From Dromaius novaehollandiae (Eukaryota > Chordata > Aves > Casuariiformes > Dromaiidae): DNA of 64,000 bases. A program made the translations under genes and the position numbers. Positions 51,721 to 61,620 of this stretch are shown here, piece after piece (position 1 is the first letter of the stretch; every line of letters starts with the position of its first letter). The stretch lies in NCBI RefSeq assembly GCF_036370855.1, contig NC_088110.1, positions 20,145,501 to 20,209,500 of the forward strand. The letters run 5' to 3'. A model generated the notes under the pieces. The model worked only from the letters and a program-made list of their open reading frames with translations. It was not told the origin of the DNA and ran no database searches.

Positions 51721-52482
51721 ACTTAGCGTGGGCAGCTTGCTGCGCAGAAGTCATAAGGAAGTCCAAGTTGCATTTATTACGTGTTTGCACGCCAGTGTGA
51801 CCATAACTGCTGGAGGGCCATGGATGTGTTTGCACTCACGGCCACCGGGTACTTAAGGACGTGAACTCCTTCCCCTTCTCCGTGCAGCCCTGCACAGCCG
51901 TTGTGCACCTCCTCCAGCAAGCCGGCACCCACACCACCATGCCCTTTCCAGCAGGAGAAGGGAAGCCTTGTCCTTTTTCAGACGGATCCAGGGAAGGGTG
52001 ATGATTAGGTTTCCATCCACGCGGCAGCTGGGCTGCACAGGCCTGGGAGACAGCTGGAGATCGCGAGAAGGCAAGCGGGTCCCCGGCGGGAGGTGGGCTC
52101 CCAAGCAGGGCTGGAAGTGCCGTGGCTGGTAGCACGCCCGACGGGGACGCCGAAGGTCCCCTTGGAGAGGGCCGGGCCCTGCCCGTGGCGTACAGCGTGT
52201 GCAGACTGGAGGCCAGCGGCGATAAGCCCTTCATCTGGGCAAGGCGCTTGGCTATGGGAATAGATGCTGTTTACGGGCGGCAGCATTTTGTTTAGGGCCA
52301 CTTGAGTAAAGCGCTAGCCAGAGGCAACTAAGGCAGCAAGGTCTCACCATGGATAAAGATCTTAAGACTGGGGATTCACCTGTTTTGAAAGCATCTAGGT
52401 GGGTTTTTTTTTTGCATTTAAGTCCAATTTTCAAAATAGTTGAGAGCAAGGAAACCAACAGCTCCCTGAAAGCTCTAACCTC

Positions 52483-53036
52483 AGGCCATGTCTACATGAG
52501 GAACTTTACTTTGGCTACAGGAGAAATGCTGGTATAAGTGAATTAAAATAAACCAGATTATGGCTGCATTTACTCTGACGGAGTGAATCTGCTCAGGCTT
52601 GCCATCTGCTTTAACTCATCTGTTCTACGAATTCATAGCACTGTATTATTCAAGCTAGTCTTCTGGGGTATTGCTGCATAAACAGAGATTAAATCTGCTT
52701 GGAAATATGACTTACACTGATGTCTGCACAGGGGTGTTCCACCCAACTTTACTCTGTTTTTAAACAGTTCCAAGTAACTTTCATCTGTTTTTGAACTGAT
52801 ACAACGAAATGTGTATAAACACATAGTATGTAATCTCTAATTTTGGATTGACAATGGTTTATGTTGAGTAATGTTGAAAGGACTTCTGATTGAACTAAAC
52901 TGCATAGAAATAGGTCAGTGTCCTGGAAAGATATCTCACATATAGGGAGTTGCTCAGATTTAACTAAATGGACTTAAAGTCACACCTTTAACTGAACTGT
53001 TTCTGCACTTTTTATGTACGTACACTCAGGCTCCTG
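52483..53036 (+). mobile_element. Old DNA transposon remnants, probably nested (copy B)
   Basis: The left end GGCCATGTCTACATGAGG (52483) matches the left end of the 44786 element. One right-end-like word lies near 52795-52822 (AACTGATACAACGAAATGTG) and another near 53010-53030 (CTGCACTTTTTATGT). Two right ends suggest two nested or adjacent insertions, or an insertion missing from the other copy. Family call is from memory of the terminal sequence. Confidence 0.4.
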
Positions 53037-53114
53037 GGTAATTTATAAACCTTCAAAACAAATAAGAAAATTCATGGAATTCCTTAAGAAGAGTCTGCTA
53101 TATATACATACATG

Positions 53115-53118
<4 letters not shown>

Positions 53119-53159
<41 letters not shown>
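53119..53159 (+). repeat. Poly-A tract (41 A)
   Basis: Longest homopolymer in the window. It sits exactly between the transposon-like block and the CpG-rich core of copy B. Confidence 0.95.
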
Positions 53160-53161
<2 letters not shown>

Positions 53162-53162
53162 A

Positions 53163-53395
53163 AAAGCTCCAGGATGTGATTTTAGTTATTTGGTTGGTTT
53201 AGTCTTCTGGTTTCTCTGTCCTGCTTTCCTCTTTTTTTTTCTTTTTTTCAATTTTCTTGATGAAAGATGTTTCAGCACTGTTCCTGGCAGAGCAACCGCA
53301 GAGAAGAGCTGCTGTAATTGCGAGCATCCGTCACGGCGTCGGCCCGCAGAGCCCCGGGCTGGAGCCACAGGTCTGTATGCAGCCGGGTGCCGACC
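53163..53395 (+). repeat. Duplicated CpG-rich block, copy B
   Basis: Partner of 45135-45400, offset about 8037 bp, core 53260-53388. It lies directly after the 41-A run at 53119-53159. In copy A the same place holds a short AAT/A-rich run (about 45088-45107), so the A-rich tract predates the split and expanded here. Confidence 0.85.
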
Positions 53396-53465
53396 CCGCG
53401 CAGCCCAGACCCTCTCCCCCTGCACAGGTGCGTGACCAAGCAAGCTGCCCTTGGTGCTATGGGCC

Positions 53466-53564
53466 TGTCTACACCAGCTCTGACCCAGGACTGACGTGCC
53501 CCCGGTCAAGGAGGGGATCCTTTCGTCTACCTGCCATTAATCTAGCATAGATGTGCCTGTATTA
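53466..53564 (+). mobile_element. Short MITE-like element with GGCCTGTCTACAC terminus
   Basis: About 100 bp. The left terminus GGCCTGTCTACACCAG is roughly the reverse complement of the right terminus CTAGCATAGATGTGCC. It lies just after the duplicated core in copy B and has no counterpart after the core in copy A, so it probably inserted after the duplication. Confidence 0.45.
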
Positions 53565-53744
53565 ACAACAAGGCTCCCGGTTCATCCCTTTTTAGGATTA
53601 GCAGCATTGCCGTACCAGCATTTTTCTAAAGTCAGGGACGAAACTTCTACAACCACCTCAGTCGTCTTCTTTTTGTGTTGCTGCTACTCATTAAGCAAAA
53701 GGCAGTACATCTGAATGGGTTAGGCTAAGTGGGGGGACATTTCT

Positions 53745-54105
53745 GCTTCGAAGTTTTTAAAGAAAGAGAGGGCTATGTTGCTTTAACTAATCAACAGAAG
53801 TCAAAGGAAATTTAGGACTTACTTTTTATTCTGTGACTGGCACAGAAGATGAAAGGAGTTTGACCTCAAGGGAACCAACAGAGCTCCTCTGGCTCCACAG
53901 AGAGATAAAATGCTTGTCCAGAGGCATTATTGCTCATTTAGGTCCTTTTTAATGAAAACCAAAAAGAAAGGCTCTTCAAAATCGAAACAATGCCAATATC
54001 AGGCTGTAATACGTTAGAACACCCAAGACGCTGGGATTAATGTAGGTGGACAGGCAGTATAATGCATGTGAAAGTAATAAGAACAGAACCCAGATGATGA
54101 CTTTA
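53745..54105 (+). repeat. Duplicated flanking block, copy B (diverged)
   Basis: Partner of 45765-46120. The shared GTTTGACCTC anchor is the clearest point of alignment. It confirms that the similarity is not limited to the CpG-rich core. Confidence 0.65.
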
Positions 54106-56134
54106 ATTTGTTACGTAGCCCCTGGCCAAACTGTCCGGGTGCTTCCAGCAGAGCCAGGCGAGGCATCTCTGGACCAAGCCGTGCTCCTCCTTGCCGGAGG
54201 AACCAGGCACCCGGAGCCTTTAGAAAGCTGCTGCCGCCAGACTAGGCTCCTAAACAGTCCCGGTCCATGTGGACTAGTTTAAGGGGAAATATGTTGTTGC
54301 AGAGGTTGCAATTATTTTCTGTCTAGTGGTTCCTATAGTCAGCGCTTGGCAGTCACTTGGGTAAAGATCAGTGGTCTGATGAGCAGCCTTATTCTGAGGC
54401 TTTTCACAGTCTAGTTAACTAAAGGAATCAGCAAAGGGCCTTCCCTTGTGGACCTGGATCCATATTCAGAGTAAGGTCGGATAACACTGGTTTGATCCTG
54501 CCAATCCCCCTTCTCATCCCCTCCTGCAGAACCAGGGGGCTTGGAGAACTTGTCTGGATGGTCACAACAAGCTATGATTTTCATTTCAAGGACGTACTTG
54601 AGGATTTAAAACAAAGATCGTTTTACCGTGGGAGCTAAGGAGAAACCAAGTTGTAGGAAGACTATTTATGGTTGGCAAACAAGTGGACATGCATGCTCAG
54701 GGGCTCCTTTTAAGAGATTTCCAGCCCATCCTCCTCTTACTGTTACAAGTAACTCATAAGGTACCAACCTGTGCCCACCTCTGCTGCAAGTTGCTTGATG
54801 TTTGCAGTCCAGAGCTGCAGGACTTCACGGGCCCAGTGAGATGCTCTGCCCTGGCACTGCCCCAGGGAAGCCTTGCCCCCAGCCCGGCTTGCTGAAGTCC
54901 CTGGGCGGATGGCTTTGCTGAGCCTTCAGCCCAAGCTGGTTCAGATCTTTCGTCCCAAGCTGACAGCTTGCTCTGCTCATTGCCTCGGAGTTCCCCTTGG
55001 ACCCTCCTGGCTCCGTTGAACTGCTTCACAGCTGTCTCTGTCCCATTTCTGCTCTTCTGGGCACCTCGTGGTGGACTTCGTTGGGTTTCATCTCTGTTTG
55101 CCGCTAGAAGCTACCTCCCCTTCACTTCAGCTCTGCCCGTGGCTTTCAGTCTGCTTGACTTCAGCCCACCACACTGCGTTACGGCTTCTTCAGAGCTGGT
55201 GTCGGCTTCAGGCGCGATCTCTAGAGCAGAAGACCCCAGTAGTGTCCTTCCTGTGTTGTCCTGCCCAGGGCTCATTTACTCTAATACTTTCCACTGTGGC
55301 TGTTGCAATGATTCCTTATCCAGAGAGTTTTGAATTTTTCTTCCCATTTTCTCATTAGCTGAAGAGAGAAAACCAGAATCTTATTTCCCTGGATGCAAAG
55401 CTTCTTCGGAGCTGGTGGGAGCACCTTCCCTTGCTCCATCACGGACATGGAGAAGGCCTTGGCCCTTGGGTCGTTTCTCCTTGCTCACCAAAAGATGCCA
55501 GCAAAGAGCTTCAGTTCCTCAGGCTCAGCTCCGCAGTGCTGTGTATCAGGAGCCTTCACCTTCGCACAGCACAGCAGCTAACTGATTTTTCTTGAAAAAA
55601 CTGCTTTTGGCATATTTCTCAACAGGACCTGGAATATGGAATGAATAAGGACGGAATACTTCTACTGATACTAACAACGACTTCTGATGGAGACAAATGA
55701 TTTTTAAGGAGGCATCTCCAATAATTTCGGTGGTGAGTTTTCTGATTAAAAACTCCTGTATGTGGCCTATAATATTTAAATTGCCACATGCCAAAGGCTG
55801 AGTACAACAGAGAAATCACAGTTTAGGAAATAGGAAGTGCAAACATGAGTTGGCCTTGAAGAAATATATGCTGTAAAATCTTTTAAAGCAAGTGAAGTAG
55901 ACAGACTGCTTGTACAAACATTCTTGGGATCAAAACACCTGTGCGATTGACTGAAGTTACAGAATATGATGACTGTATTAAAAGGTTTGGTGAGAAGTAT
56001 TGCAGGGTGAGAAAACAGGAGAGGCTTGCCCTGGACATACCGTGTATGTCACAGGCATTTTTAAAGGGCATTTGGTGATGTAAAGCTGCAGGGAGGTGTG
56101 CAGTAGGATTAAAGCGAGCTCTCTAGAGCACCAG

Positions 56135-56315
56135 GGAATCATACCGGTTCAGTAGGGCCCAAGACAGCAAAATTACGGTGACGTCTAGCGATCATAAATA
56201 TCTCACAAAAGTGCTATGAGCAAAAAAAAAAAAAAAAAAAAAAAACATTTATTGTTAGAGTGCATCTTAAACACATAACACACAAAATCGGTTCATTAAC
56301 CAAGGCTAGGGAACG
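56135..56315 (+). repeat. Second duplicated block, copy B
   Basis: Partner of 49650-49800. The CTCF-like word at 56178-56195 is more degenerate (GACGTCTAGCGATC). A 24-A run at 56222-56245 interrupts the block relative to copy A. The offset (6486 bp) is smaller than at the core (8037 bp), so about 1.5 kb is missing here or inserted in A. Confidence 0.6.
56222..56245 (+). repeat. Poly-A tract (24 A)
   Basis: Homopolymer inside the second duplicated block of copy B, absent from copy A. A shorter 17-A run lies at 58469-58485. Confidence 0.9.
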
Positions 56316-59300
56316 AAGTGGAGTACAAATGGATGTGAATTAATATGCTGTGAATTAACCTGTTGTAGAGATGACAGAGAGCCAAGTGTTGGCGCTGGGG
56401 AAGGGTTGTGGGTGGGTTACTGCAGGGATCTTTTGCTACATCTGTATTTCTGACTATTTCAGTGGAATTTGCTGGTGGTACTAAATTAGAGCACATTCAT
56501 ATAAAAGAACCTAGACGTTTCTGAGACTGGGAATAGAACTAATAAAATGATGTGTAGCTTCGAAAAGTACGTGCTAGTCCCCAGGGAGAAAAAAGCAAAA
56601 TGAAACCTCTTCAGTGATAGGAATATTCAGTACTGCAGTAGCTCTTACTGAGCACTGGACCAGCACTAAAGAAAAAAACAAATAAAGGTAGAATACCAAT
56701 TGGACATAAAACAGGCAAACTACAATTCAGGTTTGCATCTTGAATCAAAATAGGATTTGGGTCTGCATTCAGTAGAACTGGAAATTCACTGAAGATCAGC
56801 TTCGACAGTTTAGGTCAACTGACTGAATGTTTTCTATTCTAAATTACTGATTGACCACTGAGTTTTTTTAAAAAAGAATAGTTTTGAATGGTTAATAAGC
56901 AGCCCGACCACACTCAAGCCCACCAGGTCCTTTAGTCAGGACCAGGTCAGATGAGGCTTAAATTCTGCTGTCCTCTGAAGAGCTCTGCAGCACCCTTCAA
57001 CCTAAGCTGGAGACTTGGAAATGTGAACTGTCACTGAGAAAATGGTTAGACGTATTTTCTCTGAAGGGGCTCAGGCAGCCTATTGTCTATTCATGTCCTC
57101 ATTGTGCACAGTGATGAAAACCAAATCAGTTCGCTTGGCTGGAATAACAACCGTGAGTGATAACTGATGTACTTGTTGGTGAATTGATTTTGCAGTTTCA
57201 GACTGGGTATCTTTGTGGCTGTATAAATATGCAGTCAAATTTTCTTCTGATGAAACATTCAGGAGACCATTTGATAAAAGTTGAGAAGAAAGCTTCCAGC
57301 CAATTTCAGAGGCCTTCCCTTGAGTCTCCCACAGCCATGCAGGGTTAGTCTCTCAATTACCAGCTCAAGGCAGAATATACATTCACCCCACCTGCTTCAT
57401 TTCAGATGCCACTGGAGAATACGGCTCAGGAATATGCGTAAGGGAAAGACATATTCAGGCACATCAGATGCCATAGTTGCTTTTGTCGGTTGTAAGTGAT
57501 AGCACTAGAACAGGAGCTTATTAAAGATTGGTAGTCCAAATTAACCATTGAGTTTCTATGATTAGATAACTGGTTTTCTAGATGGAATAAATGTGTAGTG
57601 GGACTTCAGAGTCTGTATTTCAAAAGAGCTTTGGATACATTGGTATTTGGGAAGTTACTAGTTAAACTGGCAAAGGCGGCAATTAGAACAGTAATTGCAA
57701 AATGGGTAAGAAGCTGGCAAAAGACAACTGAGAGAGGACTTGAGAGAGATTTCCAGAGGAGGTCCTGGTGATTATTTTTCATTAGGTTCCTTAGTGCTCT
57801 GATTGGTATAAAAAGCAGGCTGATGCAGTTTGTTGGTGGCATGGAGCTAAGTCCTGCCAGGAGAGACGCAGGAGACGTTTTCTCTGGGAGGAGAGCAGAC
57901 TGCTCCCTCCCGGCACCGTCCTCATTGCTCTCATCACAGCGTCAGCTCTGGAGAAGGAGGGCCCGAGGGCTTCCCAGCCAGTGCCACGGTGCGCCTTCCC
58001 GGTGCTGGGCAGCTGAGTCCTGCTCCTTTCTTCATGATAGGTCTGCTTTAAATGGGGGAGCAAAGGGGCCCTGACACAAGGAACAGAGGAGAGGTGCCTC
58101 CAGTCACTTGAAAAGCAGGTAGTCACTTTTCAAGGACTATCTCACCAGAGTTTCTTACCACAGTTCCTATTAAATAAAGGTTTTGGAAAGGCTGATGATA
58201 ATCTTCCAGCACAACAGCTATGCTGTTCCTTCTAAAAACCTCAGCATACTCTTCAGAGGAAGCACAGACCTGGATATAGCATTAATTTGCAACACTGTGA
58301 TTAAAAAAGAAAAAACAGGTACAGTTGCCACTGCATGGACATGAGCTACCTTTTAGCTTATGGAACAAAAATGTACAGGGTTGATGTCATTTTAGTCACG
58401 TTCATCTACCTAAAGAGAAGGCCATTCACAAGTCCAGGTGATCAAGGATCAAACTGGTTCTTGCCAGGAAAAAAAAAAAAAAAAATTATAGACATCAGCC
58501 CTGGGGCAACGTAGCAGACCTGGAACTGATTTCTGGGAAGGAGCTGTTCCTTGGCATGGCTTGGTTCCTGGAAGACAGTGAGATTCGGTAACTTCAAAAA
58601 ATTTTTGAGGACTCGCTTAGTTCCCAGCCAAGCAATACAGAAGTGGATGTGATCTGAGATGACACTGGCTGAGACAATTTACCTTGTTAATAGCAAATAC
58701 ATTTTTTTTCCTCTGTTGTCCAGAATATAATTTGACACATTGACCATATATAGAATCTGCTTCACGACTTTCAGTTCTTTCTAAACACCTAGGGGGCCAG
58801 GTTGTCTCTTCCCATCCATGCTGGTGCACAGGAGCACACAAGACTGTCGGCTACAAAAGAAAGTGTGATTTCTCACAGCTACATCTGCTTCCCGGCGTAG
58901 CCTCCAGTTTCAGGTGTGAATAATTTCTCTTTATTTCTGCAGAGCTATATGTTGCCCTTTCCCCGCTTTGCTTTACTTTTTATTTTTCCGGACACGAGAT
59001 GCCCATGCGTGGGGAGGTGGACGAGCCACGTGAAAAGTCCTTTTATGCTTCCATGATTCTCCGCAGTGCCACTTAAAAATCATACCAGTGGCCTCGAGGA
59101 CTGCTGCATTGCTCCTCAGTGCGATGGGCAGAAAAGCAGAGAGCTTCGGAGTCCGGGTTGCCACAGTAACCCTTGCTCTACCGTCTTGTGCTTTTCCATT
59201 AGGAAAATCTTTCGCTCCACAAACACCCAGCTCCACGTATGTGACCTACACTGAGCAAATTTACGTGAAAATTATGTGACTGTTGGTTGCCAAGAATTGA

Positions 59301-60689
59301 TGAAGAGCATTGCAGGAGCATTTTCCCGTTCCTGAGTCTTCCTGTAACTTCCAGACCTCCCCGACACATCCAGAAGAAGGGTAAGTCTGGTGGGGGGAAG
59401 CGCTTTGCTCCGGTTTCTCTTCCTCGCTTGCGCTCCTGAGCGGCTGTGGAGGGAATACGCTGCCATCGCCAATGTGTATTATTCCTGTGATGCGGGTTGC
59501 TGCACTGTAAAGAATACATGTTGTCTGAAGGCTCAGTTGTTTTTTTTCCTTTTTCTTTTCTGTCACTGTAGCTCTCTGTTTCTTACTCTTCACTGAGATA
59601 AAACGTTTCCCTCCCACCTACCTCCGGGGGAGAAAAAAAAACCGAAGTAGAGGGAATGACAGGACTCGTGCAATTGTTTCCTCGCTTTGCATGTTTCTAG
59701 GCTGATTGCCTGAGTCAGGGCTGATCCAAATTCCCACGGAAGTCAAGGGAACCTCTTCGCCGAAACAACAATTTTATTTTGGAGGCGCTTGGGCCAGGCC
59801 CAACGCCAGGCGAGCGGCAGGAGCATTGCTCTGCGACCTCCGGTGGAATTACGACAATTTAACCCTGCTAAGGGTATACCCTGGAGGTTACCGGAAAGTA
59901 AAGAGCAGCTGCTAATGAATGGTTATTGCTGCTGAATTTAGGCACATGCACAGAGATTTTTTTTCTTTCCTGAGCTAATATGTGTGCGTGTGTGTGTAAT
60001 TTTCATTAATATAAATTATATCACTTCACAGAGAACATAAGAGTTATAAAGCCAAGATATTCTCTATTTAGGCAATTTCAGGAATATTTCCCTTTGAGAT
60101 GCTTTTCACCTTGCTCTATATCCCAGTCCCCAAAATGTTGCAAGTGTTTAGTAAGTACTTCTCTACTGTCCCAAATGTGAGCGCAACGGAGGAATTTTAG
60201 AGGGCCAAACGAACTTTCATTTTTTCCCCACAGTAGCATGCACATATACGCCTCTCCTTTCGTCAGTACACCTGTTGATTGTCCGGAAATATTTTCTTTT
60301 TAAAATTCCTTGCTAGTCTTTTTTTGTGTGTGGATATAGGCTTGAATACCTTGCCATTTATGCACCCGATAGTGACAGAGACTGTTGACTTCCAAATCTT
60401 CTTTGCGTACGTAGGACATACATAAATTGGTAGAATTATCTGTGCCGAGGTCACAAGGTATTTTTTATATTTGTCTGTCAAAAGTACACATTTCTTTTCA
60501 GATGAAAGATGAATTATTGGCTGATTAATTCTAAAAGGATGTCGCACGCCAAGTTTTGCATCAATAGCGTCTTTATTTTCAAACGAGGCCTTACAAAAAG
60601 GCGCTTTCCTTCCCTGGATGGGGAAATGAACTGCGCTGTTACGGAGCCGCCGCCAATAACGGGGGAAATGTGGTGAAATTCGACACAAC

Positions 60690-61620
60690 TATACAATGTT
60701 TCCTGGAGACTGCATGTTACCCCGTGCACCGTCTGGTTCGCTCCCGGGCACGGCTGTGGACGTCTGCAACGCGCTTTCAGCACCGGCTCCCGCGCGAGAA
60801 GGCGGCCGCGGGGCACGTCTGACCGACGGCTGGGAACGAATCCGCCTCGGGGTCCGGCGAGCAAGGCCGATGCCCCGCTGCATCTTACACCGCCACACCT
60901 CCCTTAGGCAGCTATGCTGTAACGTGGTGGTAACCAATAACTGGTTCCTCTTGGGAGTATTTACCTTCCCAAAAAGCCAGTGAAAAGGAGTATACCCAAT
61001 TTCTAGAGGGTGCAGTGAAATGAAGGGAGAAATGATTAAAGCCCTGGGTCTTCAGAGGTGCTCTGGGGATATATTGCGTACTGATTTTAGAAGGCACTGG
61101 ACTATTTTTTGAGGATGAGGATGCAAAATGGTCAGGTATCAAGACCAGGTGGTGGGAGTGGGGGCAGCCCTCGCTTAGGCACTTCTTGCAGAGCCGAAGC
61201 TGCAAACCCCAGCTGTCGGGCAGCCGAAGAGCCGTCGCCGTTCCTCATCCTTTCTTCCGCTGAGCCGTATTGCCTGTTTTGCCCCTGGTGTCTAGAGGCC
61301 TTCGGCGAGGAGGCGCAGGCTGCTCTCGCGGCTGGCTCGTGCGGGAAGCCGGGGCTCCGACTCCTCATGCCCGCAGCGCTCGCGTGGTGCCCAGTGCCAC
61401 ACCGGGGCCCCCTCGGTGTCACCTGCCAGGAGAGAAATGCATCCTTCCACAGCTCCTGTTGCTAAAGGGAACCATGGCCGCCGCCGCCCCGGGAGCCGAC
61501 CTCCTCGCCAGCCCTGTCCTCCCCGCGCGGAGTTGCTGGCGCTTCCCCACGTGGCGTGAGAAGACCGTGGCCTGCTGCTGCCTGCGCTGAGCCCGTCCTC
61601 CACGCGGCGAGAGGGCTGCT
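60690..61620. promoter_or_regulatory. CpG-rich cluster, possible orphan promoter
   Basis: Two CG-dense stretches (60690-60900 and about 61170-61620) in otherwise average DNA. At 61474 a strong-context start (AACCATGG) opens a 38-codon Ala-rich frame with GT-containing candidate donors nearby. No following exon could be assigned. Candidate promoter or first exon of an unannotated or non-coding transcript. Confidence 0.35.

Larger units (their letters stand above)
54110..60680. other. Intergenic DNA, no gene seen
   Basis: Apart from the second duplicated block, poly-A runs, a modest GC-rich patch at 57840-58030 and a short GT run at 59980-59997, nothing was recognised. A 141-codon minus-strand frame at 60263-60688 has no recognisable domain. 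Confidence 0.5.

Noticed and set aside
45180-53435. Shared peptide-like frame in both duplicated cores (ERCFSTVPGR on +, LPGTVLKHLS on -)
   Set aside because: Frames stay open on both strands, but the few differences fall at first and second codon positions as often as third and many are C/T or G/A changes; there is no sign of protein-level constraint.
60263-60688. 141-codon minus-strand frame, considered as a transposase remnant
   Set aside because: No catalytic motif or inverted termini were found.
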